A stretch of DNA of 36,583 nucleotides from the IMG/VR virus record IMGVR_UViG_3300042894_001844, positions 1 through 36,583 of that record; one strand, written 5' to 3'. The stretch comes from a virus. Shown piece by piece: positions 28,136 through 35,650 of this stretch; positions within the stretch are counted from its first letter, which is position 1, and each line of letters opens with the position of its first letter. The translations under genes were made by a program, and so were the position numbers. The notes below the pieces were generated by a model. It was not told where the DNA came from, did not search any database, and was given only the letters and a program-made list of their open reading frames with translations.

Positions 28136-28996
28136 ATGAGTGAAGTTAAAAAAACAAACACGACTGATTTAAAGTCGTTTAATTATCTAGAGAATGGTGA
28201 TATTTCATTTTCTATGTTGGACACAATCAAAACGGTTAAACAGTTGGATTCTGGTGTTTATCTACTTAATTATCTTGGTCATCCAGATTATAGGATTGAT
28301 TTGAAATTAACAACAGACCAAGAAAGTATTAAGATGTATGATTTTGATGAAAGACAAGTATTAGAAGACTTATTTAATGTGTTTTTTAATGAGGATGTTA
28401 TCAAAAAAATGGCTAGTCTAGGGTTTAACCATAAAGCTGGTATATTGCTATATGGTAAAGAAGGTACTGGTAAAACAACCATAATAAAGCATTATGCTAA
28501 TAAAGTAGTTGACGAACATAATGCTTTGGTATTCTATTTATCCAATGCTTCTTATTTAAAAGAATTATGGAGTTTTATCGTTAAGGTTAGAGCAATCCAA
28601 GACAATCCAATCGTTATTATTATGGAAGAAATGGATTCATTTATTCATGATAAAAAAGAAGGTTATTTAAAGGTTATGTTTGATGGTCATGAATCAATTG
28701 ATAATTGTTTATTTATGGGAACAACAAACTATATTGATAGTATCCCAGCAGCAATGAAAAATAGACCATCTAGGTTCAAATATGTTATGGAAATTGATGG
28801 CATCAATAAAGAAGATGTTATTTTCGATATTCTTACTAGTATGATTGGTGATATGTTTGAACCAACTGAAATAGTTGATTTCGCTAGAGAATTAAAAGGT
28901 TCTACCTTGGATTTCATCAAACAATTTGCGTTGGATAAGATTATGAACTTAGACTCATATAAAAAAAGTAAAAAAGCAATAGGTTTTACAGTATAG
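28136..28996 (+). CDS. AAA+ ATPase
   Basis: 286 residues. The first 100 are a substrate/adaptor domain; GILLYGKEGTGKTTI (Walker A, about 104-116), PIVIIMEEMDSF (Walker B, about 159-170) and MGTTNYIDSIPAAMKNRPSR (sensor 1 and Arg finger region) define a classic AAA module of the BCS1/FtsH/Rpt branch. The C-terminal helical lid ends in a Lys-rich tail. It may remodel a protein complex, perhaps in replication or virion assembly. Ends in TAG and the next gene starts after one base. Confidence 0.8.
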   Translation: MSEVKKTNTTDLKSFNYLENGDISFSMLDTIKTVKQLDSGVYLLNYLGHPDYRIDLKLTTDQESIKMYDFDERQVLEDLFNVFFNEDVIKKMASLGFNHKAGILLYGKEGTGKTTIIKHYANKVVDEHNALVFYLSNASYLKELWSFIVKVRAIQDNPIVIIMEEMDSFIHDKKEGYLKVMFDGHESIDNCLFMGTTNYIDSIPAAMKNRPSRFKYVMEIDGINKEDVIFDILTSMIGDMFEPTEIVDFARELKGSTLDFIKQFALDKIMNLDSYKKSKKAIGFTV

Positions 28997-28997
28997 T

Positions 28998-29189
28998 ATG
29001 TTAGGAGTATTAGTAGCGTTGGCGATTATATTAGGATTGATAGCAATCGCCATTCTATTTGTTGTGTATAAAGCAAATAGATTCAAAAATAAAGTAGAAG
29101 ATACAGTAATTGATGGTGTGAAACAAGTAATTGTTGAGCATGGTCCAGAAGCTGTTAAGTATGTAACAAACAAAATCGAAAAGAAATGA
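28998..29189 (+). CDS. Small single-pass membrane protein, 63 aa
   Basis: Residues 2-26 form one hydrophobic helix (LGVLVALAIILGLIAIAILF); the remainder is a charged helix (KVEDTVIDGVKQVIVEHG). It lies between the AAA gene and an outer-membrane-type protein, overlapping the latter by 4 nt. It could be a membrane anchor for one of them; no family is recognised. Confidence 0.6.
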   Translation: MLGVLVALAIILGLIAIAILFVVYKANRFKNKVEDTVIDGVKQVIVEHGPEAVKYVTNKIEKK

Positions 29190-29644
29190 GAAAATTATTA
29201 GTAGTATTGATGATTATGGTTTCAGTAATGTCATGGAGCCAATGCGGTGAAAACGCAATTAACAAGTATGTGTCTTGGGGTTTATCTCTATCAAACAACA
29301 CAAACTTTAACACTGGTTCATATAGTTCGTTTGAATTTGGTGTTATTTATAACGATGTTGCTGCGGCAATCGTATTGGGTCGTGGTAGTTTGGATGGTGT
29401 ATTCAGAAGTAATGATGTGTTAAGCAACTATTTCTATGAATTAAAAGTAGCACCATCATTTCCAATAGGTAAGATATATGGAAATATCATATTAGGTTAT
29501 GGTGGATACTTTAATACTCAACATAACTTTATTGAATATGGTGTGGGTGTTTCATATACACATAAAAAACTTGGATATGGTGTAGCATTTAGTAATTGGG
29601 ATGGTATAGACTATATTAGCCCTAGTATAACTTTTAATTTTTAA
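29186..29644 (+). CDS. Secreted or outer-membrane beta-barrel-like protein, 152 aa
   Basis: Residues 1-18 are a signal peptide (KLLVVLMIMVSVMSWS, then QCG; the Cys may be lipidated or paired). The mature part alternates hydrophobic and polar residues in about eight strands (GLSLSNNTNFNTGSY, AAAIVLGRG, IYGNIILGYGGYF) and ends in ITFNF, the C-terminal aromatic signature recognised by the BAM machinery. It fits a small eight-stranded outer-membrane barrel. A phage could use it to block receptors or exclude other phages. Confidence 0.6.
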   Translation: MRKLLVVLMIMVSVMSWSQCGENAINKYVSWGLSLSNNTNFNTGSYSSFEFGVIYNDVAAAIVLGRGSLDGVFRSNDVLSNYFYELKVAPSFPIGKIYGNIILGYGGYFNTQHNFIEYGVGVSYTHKKLGYGVAFSNWDGIDYISPSITFNF

Positions 29645-29648
29645 GGAT

Positions 29649-30713
29649 ATGAAAAAAATGATTAAATTCCCGTCTATTGAGCAATTTAGAACAGTTGTAT
29701 CTAACGTAAATAGACATTTTAACTTTGTTGGTATGGATGAAAATGGAGAAGCAATATTTGACCCATCTTTACCTAAACCAGTCATCACATTCAAAGGAAC
29801 TGTGAAATTACATGGAACAAACGCTGGTGTATCTTTCACTGCTGGTAAAGATGTTGGTGGTGGGTCTTATTGGGCTCAATCTCGTGAGAATATCATCACA
29901 CCAGAAAAGGACAACGCTGGTTTTGCATTTTTTGTTGAATCTAAGAAAGAGATGTTCAAAAAATTTGTTGACCAAATAAATGGAGCAAATCTTTTTGATT
30001 TATCTAACAACACAGTAACCATTTACGGTGAATGGTGTGGTGGTAATATTCAAAAAGGTGTTGGTATTTGCAACTTACCTAAATCTTTCTTTATCTTTGG
30101 TGTTAAGGTAAGTCCACATACATCTAGTGAAGAAGAATTGAAAGCTAATCCAGCATTTTGGATTCCTTCTCATTATTTGTCTAGTCCAGAAGATAATATC
30201 TATAACATTGAAGACTTTCCGACATATTCAATCGATATCGATTTCAATATGCCACAATTGGTACAAAACGAATTATCTGAGTTGACAATTGCTGTTGAAG
30301 AAGAATGTCCAGTTGCTAAAGTATTTGGTTTTTCTGGAATTGGTGAAGGTATCGTTTGGACTGCTGAGTTCAAAGGAAACGTACATAGATTCAAGGTGAA
30401 GGGCGAGAAGCATTCCAGTTCTAAGGTTAAAACACTCGCTAGTGTTGATGTTGAGAAGTTGGAAAGTATTCAAAAGTTTGTTGATTATGCTGTGACTGAA
30501 AGCCGCTTTAATCAAGCGATTGAGAACGTTTTTCCTAACGATGAACCCATTGATGTTAGAAAGATGGGTGATGTCATTAGATGGGTTGTAAATGATGTTA
30601 TCAAAGAAGAAATGGATACAATGGTTGAGAATAAAATAGAACCTAAAGAAGTTAATAAATACATCTCTAGCAAAGTGCGAGAAATGTTCTTTAAGCTAAC
30701 AGTAACAATTTAA
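29649..30713 (+). CDS. Rnl2-family RNA ligase
   Basis: 354 residues. TVKLHGTNAGV holds the nucleotidyl Lys53 in the KxHGTN form of motif I typical of T4 Rnl2 and RNA-editing ligases. WAQSREN, TIYGEWCGGNIQKGVGI (motif III region), FIFGVKV, GEGIVW (motif IV) and HRFKVKGEKHSSS (motif V) follow in order; the last 90 residues are a helical C-terminal domain. Rnl2 enzymes seal nicks in duplex RNA. Together with the Rnl1-type enzyme it gives the phage two sealing activities of different specificity. Confidence 0.88.
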   Translation: MKKMIKFPSIEQFRTVVSNVNRHFNFVGMDENGEAIFDPSLPKPVITFKGTVKLHGTNAGVSFTAGKDVGGGSYWAQSRENIITPEKDNAGFAFFVESKKEMFKKFVDQINGANLFDLSNNTVTIYGEWCGGNIQKGVGICNLPKSFFIFGVKVSPHTSSEEELKANPAFWIPSHYLSSPEDNIYNIEDFPTYSIDIDFNMPQLVQNELSELTIAVEEECPVAKVFGFSGIGEGIVWTAEFKGNVHRFKVKGEKHSSSKVKTLASVDVEKLESIQKFVDYAVTESRFNQAIENVFPNDEPIDVRKMGDVIRWVVNDVIKEEMDTMVENKIEPKEVNKYISSKVREMFFKLTVTI

Positions 30714-30724
30714 AATAAAACAAT

Positions 30725-30928
30725 ATGATAACAAACAGAGTATATAGACTTAAGTCAGATGCTGAAGTTGGCAAAGATATGCCATTACCAGCTGGACAAG
30801 AATTAGAAATTGTAACTGATGTTGTATATGTAAATGGATACATGGTACCACCAGATTTACAATCAACATTTTATAATTGGATAGTTAATAACCCTAACTT
30901 ATTTGATGATGCTACTAAAAACTGGTAA
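30725..30928 (+). CDS. Unknown small protein, 67 aa
   Basis: Complete frame 11 nt after the RNA ligase; beta-rich start (TNRVYRLKSDAEVGKDMPLP) that looks like a small barrel, acidic helix at the end. Overlaps the next gene by about 20 nt. No family is recognised. Confidence 0.5.
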   Translation: MITNRVYRLKSDAEVGKDMPLPAGQELEIVTDVVYVNGYMVPPDLQSTFYNWIVNNPNLFDDATKNW

Positions 30929-31355
30929 AGAGAAATGTGATTGTGGTAATATGGCCCAGTGGATATATATGCCAGGTTTTTCTGGTGGTGCTAGTCCATA
31001 TTTCTGTGATGATTGTGTTTCAAGCGTTGATGATATAGGTTGCTCATGTTGTTGGAATACTGCCTTGGAACAAGATGGTTTACCACAAGATTTACCAGAA
31101 GGTATTGAAGGTAAAGATTGGAGATGGGTTGAAAATGAAGCGAATGAATTCATGGGTGAGATAACCAAAGAAGATGGTTATTGGTTAAACTTAGATGAGC
31201 GTGGAAGACCTTATCCTTGTGTTGAATACGAATACGATGAAGATGGGTTCGATACGTACACATGGTTAGGTGGTAAGGTTGAGAGCTTTAAATGGAAATG
31301 GTTTTGGTTTAAAAGAAACACGTGGTTTAAGGTTAAAAAGATTTTTAAAAAATAA
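30906..31355 (+). CDS. Cys-rich, probable zinc-binding protein, 149 aa
   Basis: Residues from about 10 contain CDCGN, YFCDDCVSSVDD and GCSCCW, two to three Cys pairs typical of a treble-clef or zinc-ribbon pair. The middle is acidic, and the C-terminus is unusually rich in Trp, Phe and Lys (FKWKWFWFKRNTWFKVKKIF), which could bind membrane or RNA. Start taken at the first ATG (30906); 30909 is equally possible. Confidence 0.55.
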   Translation: MMLLKTGKEKCDCGNMAQWIYMPGFSGGASPYFCDDCVSSVDDIGCSCCWNTALEQDGLPQDLPEGIEGKDWRWVENEANEFMGEITKEDGYWLNLDERGRPYPCVEYEYDEDGFDTYTWLGGKVESFKWKWFWFKRNTWFKVKKIFKK

Positions 31356-31360
31356 AACAA

Positions 31361-32073
31361 TGGAAAAAATACTTAAAAGTGGTTATGAATGGTGTTTGGA
31401 TGGCAATATGAGGATATTAGATTTACCTTCATGGGACACACAAGAAGCATTCTATGAAGAATCATATTACAAAGAGAAGATTGATGTACAAGAATTCTAT
31501 AGACGTATTGCATTGTGTCGAGTTAAGACCAATTCTATGCCTCGTAAAACAGAAATGTTTTTGGAATACAGAATGTACGGTCTTGTTCCGTACAATTTGT
31601 CACCTATTCAACAAGGTATCCAATTTGGACATGCTGTAGTTGATTATGGTAGAACCGTTGAAGTTGTGGAATCATATGATGCAATATACAAAAAATATGC
31701 TGATGAGGATAAGACCTTTATCATTCTAAACGGTGGTACAACCAACGATAACCCAGAAAGACTAGGTAGTCTTAATCAACACATGAATATCATGCGTGAG
31801 AATGGTGTTTTGTTACAAGAATTTTACGAACCAGACTTGGGTGACCAATTAACTGCATTTGTATTCTTGGTTGATGAAAGAGTATTCAATAGAGACTTGT
31901 ACCCAGACTTTGTACCAGAAATACTTCCATGGTCTAAACAAAAACCATCGGAAAAAGCATTATCTCAATTAGCGGAGAAAAATGCTTCTAATTATAAACA
32001 TTGGGAAGAAAAGATTGGTGGACCAACCAATGCGTTTTTAAAAGGTTATTTAAAGAACCTTAGACTAGCATAA
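31361..32073 (+). CDS. Second PTH2-like protein, 237 aa
   Basis: Start at ATG 31361; a longer frame through the previous gene is rejected. Residues 1-65 are an extra N-terminal domain. Then YRMYGLVPYNLSPIQQGIQF and GHAVVDYGR mirror the first strand and QxxHA helix of PTH2; DKTFIILNGG, LNQHMNIMRENGVLLQEFYEPDLG and QLTAFVFLVDERV mirror the remaining strands and the EPD...TAFVF block of the smaller PTH2-like gene at 3159. The C-terminal 60 residues are helical. Peptidyl-tRNA hydrolysis is plausible; unlike its short relative it has no internal amber. Confidence 0.6.
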
Positions 32074-32113
32074 ACATAAATTATTGACTAAATAACTATT
32101 CACTTCTATGTTA

Positions 32114-32141
32114 AAAATCCATATATTTAAATATGGATTTT
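32114..32141 (+). promoter_or_regulatory. Hairpin that sequesters a start codon
   Basis: AAAATCCATAT (32114-32124) and ATATGGATTTT (32131-32141) form an 11-bp perfect stem with loop ATTTAA. The ATG of the next gene (32133) lies in the 3' arm. It could act as a translational lock, as a terminator for the previous unit, or both. Confidence 0.6.
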
Positions 32142-32714
32142 AATATAGAAAAAGAAGAGATAATAAAATATTTAGAGAAAAACTATACAGTATTTGAATA
32201 TGAATTTATAACTAGATTTGATAAGAATACTGAATGGGGTGATGATATTATATCTAGTCTATGTGTCATATTTAGTATTGAAAAAGAGTACAGCGATAAG
32301 ATATTTAATTATTGGGCTTTAGATAAGGGTTTAGATGATGAGCAATATAAAAAAGCTTTAAGACCTAGAACATTAAAAGCTTCGTTTAATCTAGAAATGG
32401 CTAATGACTTGGCTCAATATGGTTTGAATGTTGAAGAAAGTTTAATAACAATACTTTCATCAGAATTAGCCAAAGAAATTGATATGTCAATAATCAATGA
32501 ATTAAGACAATTAAATAAAATCACTAATACTGATGAAATGTTAAGTGTTGTTAAATGTCTTGGTTTTGAAGAAGGTGAAAGCGTTTATTATGACCCTATT
32601 ACACATACCCCTAAGAAAAAATTCTATAGTATAAAAAGAAAAGAAATTGAAAATGAACGACAGAATAATCCTATATGGCAATATTGGTTTCGAACCAGAA
32701 GACCATACTCGTAA
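32133..32714 (+). CDS. Unknown protein, 193 aa
   Basis: Complete frame with a mostly helical, acidic product (EKEEIIKYLEKNYTVFEYEF, LDKGLDDEQYKKALRPRTLK). The last 20 residues are basic and overlap the next gene by 62 nt, the longest same-strand overlap here, so that end may be under two coding constraints. Start lies within a hairpin. No family is recognised. Confidence 0.55.
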   Translation: MDFNIEKEEIIKYLEKNYTVFEYEFITRFDKNTEWGDDIISSLCVIFSIEKEYSDKIFNYWALDKGLDDEQYKKALRPRTLKASFNLEMANDLAQYGLNVEESLITILSSELAKEIDMSIINELRQLNKITNTDEMLSVVKCLGFEEGESVYYDPITHTPKKKFYSIKRKEIENERQNNPIWQYWFRTRRPYS

Positions 32715-33180
32715 GCATAAGGACCAAGCTGCTTGGAAAAAGATTGCTATGGTGTTCATTGATGGTGATATATGTGAGTATTATGCATGGTTTCTAAAAC
32801 GTAGATACAATATAGTACTTAATAAACCACTTAGAGGTGCACATATCTCATTTATCAATGATAGCATGCGTGACCTAACACAAAAAGGTCAGATATCAGA
32901 AGAATCAGCATTGGAACTTTGGGAAACATGTAAACAAAAATGGGATGGTAAAGAAATACAGATAGTGTTGGACCTAAACCCTAAAACAGATGACCGTTCA
33001 TGGTGGTTAAACATACCACAAGATGAAAGAGAGTTGCTGCATGAGATAAGAGCAGAGTTAGGTTTAGGTAGACCACACTTCGGATTACATATGTCTATGG
33101 GATATGCAAGACCTGGATTAAATGAAATACATTCAAAATATATACATGATTGTATAAAAAAAGGCTTCATTACAAATTAA
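32653..33180 (+). CDS. 2H phosphoesterase-like protein
   Basis: 175 residues from the ATG at 32653; a TTG 6 nt earlier is rejected. RGAHISFIND (about 58-67) and GLHMSMGYA (about 148-156) are two HxS motifs about 90 residues apart, the signature of the 2H superfamily (LigT, CPDase, AKAP7-like). VLDLNPKTDD and the surrounding strands fit the duplicated alpha-beta core. Members hydrolyse 2',3'-cyclic phosphates, 2'-5' linked oligonucleotides or ADP-ribose cyclic phosphate; an RNA-repair or anti-defence role is plausible beside the RNA ligases. Confidence 0.6.
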   Translation: MNDRIILYGNIGFEPEDHTRKHKDQAAWKKIAMVFIDGDICEYYAWFLKRRYNIVLNKPLRGAHISFINDSMRDLTQKGQISEESALELWETCKQKWDGKEIQIVLDLNPKTDDRSWWLNIPQDERELLHEIRAELGLGRPHFGLHMSMGYARPGLNEIHSKYIHDCIKKGFITN

Positions 33181-33205
33181 ATTAGGTTTATTGAAAAAGA
33201 TTTAT

Positions 33206-33213
33206 TATATTTG
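33206..33213 (+). promoter_or_regulatory. TATATTTG -7 element
   Basis: TATATTTG lies 19 nt before the ATG at 33233; the position 20 nt upstream reads TTA instead of TTG. Used to prefer the start at 33233 over an upstream TTG. Confidence 0.5.
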
Positions 33214-33232
33214 TAGTATAAACTTAAAAATA

Positions 33233-33409
33233 ATGAAGATAATAGCAAAATACTTGGTGATTAGACATTTCAATATAGTTGAAGTTGTGGAATTGGAAAA
33301 TGGTTGTTTCTATGAAATACAATATACCAAATTTGGAACACCAAACTATATTGAAATGACTAAAGATGACTTTTACGAACTTAGAGATTATTCAAAAGAT
33401 AGATTATAA
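33233..33409 (+). CDS. Unknown small protein, 58 aa
   Basis: Start at ATG 33233, after a -7 element. The product is a short beta-rich protein (IIAKYLVIRHFNIVEVVELE, CFYEIQYTKFGTPNYIEM) with an acidic end. No family is recognised. First of three tiny genes spaced by a few bases. Confidence 0.5.
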   Translation: MKIIAKYLVIRHFNIVEVVELENGCFYEIQYTKFGTPNYIEMTKDDFYELRDYSKDRL

Positions 33410-33412
33410 AAT

Positions 33413-33607
33413 ATGATGTTACAATTAAATCCAACGTTACCAATAGTGAGAGTTTCTGATAACATGAAAGGTTATGCCTTTTTAGTAATCGATTACTCTC
33501 AAGAACATGATTTAATGTTTACATGTGCCATGAACAATGGTGAAATATGGACACTTAAAAATAGTGAAATAAGACTAGAACAAAATATAACTTTAAATAG
33601 ATTATGA
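33413..33607 (+). CDS. Unknown small protein, 64 aa
   Basis: Begins 3 nt after the previous stop with ATG ATG. The pattern LPIVRVSDNMKGYAFLVIDY and MNNGEIWTLKNSEIRL looks like a small SH3-type barrel. Ends in TGA, overlapping the next start by 4 nt (ATGA). No family is recognised. Confidence 0.5.
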   Translation: MMLQLNPTLPIVRVSDNMKGYAFLVIDYSQEHDLMFTCAMNNGEIWTLKNSEIRLEQNITLNRL

Positions 33608-33828
33608 AAGTAACTGTAGAATGGGAAGAAGGTGATTTTGATTCACTACATGATACTATATTTGATTTAACAGATATGTCTTTGAATCATGAACAACTTT
33701 TAAAGATATTCAACATGTTACCACAGCATTTAAAAGATGATGCGATACGTTGGGGTGTTGATGATAGTGTTGTTAGAGATAACATATCTGAGCATTTACA
33801 AAAAGAAATGAAAGAATTCTTAGGATAA
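33604..33828 (+). CDS. Unknown small acidic protein, 74 aa
   Basis: Coupled to the previous gene by an ATGA overlap. Acidic and helical (SLHDTIFDLTDMSLNHEQLL, DDAIRWGVDDSVVRDNISEH). No family is recognised. Confidence 0.5.
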   Translation: MKVTVEWEEGDFDSLHDTIFDLTDMSLNHEQLLKIFNMLPQHLKDDAIRWGVDDSVVRDNISEHLQKEMKEFLG

Positions 33829-33843
33829 TTGAAATATTATACT

Positions 33844-33851
33844 TACCTTTG
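33844..33851 (+). promoter_or_regulatory. TACCTTTG -7 element before the RlaP-like gene
   Basis: TACCTTTG ends 19 nt before the ATG at 33871. A TTG occurs 12 nt upstream of it, not 20, so the promoter is a weaker match. Confidence 0.45.
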
Positions 33852-33870
33852 TTAAAAATATTAAATTATT

Positions 33871-35046
33871 ATGAAACAAATAACACACGAATACTTAGAA
33901 CAAAACGGGCTTATCCTATTTGAATGTATTGTTGGAAGTCAAGCTTATGCAACTAACGTTGAAACCAGTGACATTGACAAAAAATTCGTTTACATCTTAC
34001 CTATCGATAATATATTGGGTACTGGATATGTTGAGCAATTGAATGTTACAAAAGACATTACGGGTTGGGAACTTAAAAGGTTCTTAGAACTAATGGGAAG
34101 CTCAAACCCGACAGTTTTGGAGTTGTTAAATACACCAGAAGATTGTATCATTACAAAGCATCCATTGTTTCAATATGTGTTAGACCACAAGGCTGATTTT
34201 ATCACCAAAGGATGTAAGAACTCATTTGGTGGGTATGCTGTACAACAAATATCTAAAGCTAGAGGTCTTAACAAGAAACAAAACATTGAACAAGGTTCTG
34301 TTACTCGTAAAGATGTGTTGGATTTCTGCTATGTTATTCAAGGTGAACAATCAGTTCCATGGAAAAAATGGTGTGAAGGTCTGGGATATGAAGAAAAATT
34401 CTTAGGTATTACCAATGTTCCACACGCTAGGGATTTATATGCTGTTTTTTACGATAATATTGCGTCTGCTTGTTTTGGTGAGTTTTTTAGTGAAGAACAA
34501 AGAGAATTTATGAAGAATGAGTTAAAATCACAAGGTAAAGCGATGGGATTTGGTTATAAGGGTCTTGCTAAGGTTGGTGGTTCTGATAATGCTGCTGAAT
34601 CCAATCAATTACGTTTATCAAGTATTCCAAAGGGTGAAACACCTATCTGTAACATCATGTTTAATAAAGATGGGTATACAGCTCACTGCAAGGACTATAA
34701 AGAGTATATGGAATGGGTTGAGAATAGAAACACTGCTAGATACGTTGATACGGTTAAACATGGTCAACAAATTGATGGTAAGAATATGATGCATTGTATG
34801 AGACTTATTAGAATGTCACAAGAAATTGGACGTGGTGAAGGAATCATTGTAAGACGACCAGATAGAGAATATCTATTGTCTATTCGTAGAGGTGAAATTG
34901 ATTTAGATTCACTTATTGATACAGCAGAAGCTGAAATCAAAGAGATGGATAGGATTTTTGATGAATCTGATTTACCTAAAGGTATTGACCCAGAATTGGT
35001 TAACACACTATTGATTAAGATTAGAAGAGAATTCTATCACTTATAA
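33871..35046 (+). CDS. RlaP-like polymerase-beta-fold nucleotidyltransferase
   Basis: 391 residues. VGSQAYATNVETSDIDKKFV (about 21-40) is the polymerase-beta motif GSxxxG/A...SDxD with the metal-binding Asp34 and Asp36. SNPTVLELLNTPED, NSFGGYAVQQISKARG, NTARYVDTVKHGQQIDGKN and MHCMRLIRMSQEI follow the YcgL/RlaP family (RNA-ligase-associated nucleotidyltransferase). These proteins are linked by gene neighbourhood to RNA repair, though their exact reaction is not established as far as I know. Location in a window with two RNA ligases and a healing enzyme supports the assignment. Its 3' end overlaps the convergent gene by 10 nt. Confidence 0.75.
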   Translation: MKQITHEYLEQNGLILFECIVGSQAYATNVETSDIDKKFVYILPIDNILGTGYVEQLNVTKDITGWELKRFLELMGSSNPTVLELLNTPEDCIITKHPLFQYVLDHKADFITKGCKNSFGGYAVQQISKARGLNKKQNIEQGSVTRKDVLDFCYVIQGEQSVPWKKWCEGLGYEEKFLGITNVPHARDLYAVFYDNIASACFGEFFSEEQREFMKNELKSQGKAMGFGYKGLAKVGGSDNAAESNQLRLSSIPKGETPICNIMFNKDGYTAHCKDYKEYMEWVENRNTARYVDTVKHGQQIDGKNMMHCMRLIRMSQEIGRGEGIIVRRPDREYLLSIRRGEIDLDSLIDTAEAEIKEMDRIFDESDLPKGIDPELVNTLLIKIRREFYHL

Positions 35047-35363
35047 AAAGGATTGTTTTCAAGTAGGAAGCTGATGGTTTTATCAGCTTCTTTACAATCT
35101 TCTAAGAATGAGATAACATGCTCTGCCTCCAAAGAGAACCATTCATTGTTGGCTTCGGTCTTATAAGATGAATACTTAAGATGCATTGATTTCTCAACCT
35201 TGTTGAAGTTTTCTGATTTATAGTGTTTTAACAATTCAATTTTAGATGGGTTACCAGTAGATAATTGCTTGACACGTTTGATAGGGTCATTTTTGGTAAC
35301 ACCAATCTTATAACCCTCACTACCGTCTTTATTGACACAAAATAATAGATACACATAACCCAT
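35037..35363 (-). CDS. GIY-YIG/T5orf172-type nuclease-like protein
   Basis: 108 residues from the ATG at 35363; an upstream extension crosses the promoter and is rejected. MGYVYLLFCVNKDGSEGYKIGVTKNDPIKR is split by a Gly-rich turn as in the T5orf172/MUG113 branch of the GIY-YIG fold (YVYLL, YKIGVT, then RVKQLSTGNP); HLKYSSYKTEANNEWFSL provides the later catalytic Glu/Trp block. Probably a DNA-binding or cutting mobile element. It is one of two minus-strand genes and has its own promoter. Confidence 0.7.
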   Translation of the reverse strand: MGYVYLLFCVNKDGSEGYKIGVTKNDPIKRVKQLSTGNPSKIELLKHYKSENFNKVEKSMHLKYSSYKTEANNEWFSLEAEHVISFLEDCKEADKTISFLLENNPFYK

Positions 35364-35368
35364 AATAT

Positions 35369-35399
35369 CAAATATATGTATTTTTTTTAAAAAAGTCAA
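35369..35399 (-). promoter_or_regulatory. Minus-strand promoter TTG-N20-TATATTTG
   Basis: On the minus strand TTG (35399-35397) precedes TATATTTG (35376-35369) by exactly 20 nt; the ATG at 35363 follows 5 nt later. It is back-to-back with the plus-strand promoter at 35408. Confidence 0.75.
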
Positions 35400-35403
35400 A
35401 TAA

Positions 35404-35470
35404 AAGCTTGACAAATCAAAATAAATGTAGTATCTTTGTGTAACTTTTAGAAATAGGAGTATATTTATAA
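35404..35470 (+). repeat. Promoter-leader repeat, copy 2
   Basis: Nearly identical to 13821-13888 (AAGCTTGACAAATCAAAATA at the left, TATATTTAT at the right, few substitutions and a one-base length change). The two copies are 21.6 kb apart and stand before the two MRTINI leader peptides. Confidence 0.85.
35408..35438 (+). promoter_or_regulatory. Promoter of leader peptide 2
   Basis: TTG at 35408-35410 and TATCTTTG at 35431-35438, spacing 20, identical core to the promoter at 13825. TATATTTAT follows at 35460-35468. Confidence 0.8.
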
Positions 35471-35503
35471 ACAAAACTGGAGAAATCCGCAAAAAATAAG
35501 ATT

Positions 35504-35581
35504 ATGAGAACAATTAACATTTTACAAGTCCTTTTATTATGTTTACTAGTAGTAGTAGACAAGGTGGGTTATCTATGTTAA
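35504..35581 (+). CDS. Leader peptide 2, Leu/Val-rich attenuator type, 25 aa
   Basis: MRTINILQVLLLCLLVVVDK followed by VGYLC. Seven Leu and five Val in 25 residues, clustered at 7-18, resemble the ilv/leu leader peptides that sense branched-chain aminoacyl-tRNA. A strong terminator follows 27 nt after the stop, as in a transcription attenuator. The first six residues and the promoter are shared with leader 1. Behind the terminator lie tRNA-Cys and small genes, not amino-acid biosynthesis; the peptide has two Cys codons, one of them last. A short membrane peptide is the alternative reading. Confidence 0.6.
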   Translation: MRTINILQVLLLCLLVVVDKVGYLC

Positions 35582-35608
35582 GAGTTTAAGAAATAAACAA
35601 CACGTATG

Positions 35609-35641
35609 AAGCCTATCTAATATCTAGATAGGCTTTTTTTA
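35609..35641 (+). terminator. Attenuator-type terminator 2
   Basis: AAGCCTATCTA and TAGATAGGCTT form a perfect 11-bp stem with loop ATATC, continuing into a run of T. Very strong; lies between leader peptide 2 and tRNA-Cys. Confidence 0.88.
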
Positions 35642-35650
35642 TGTACATAT

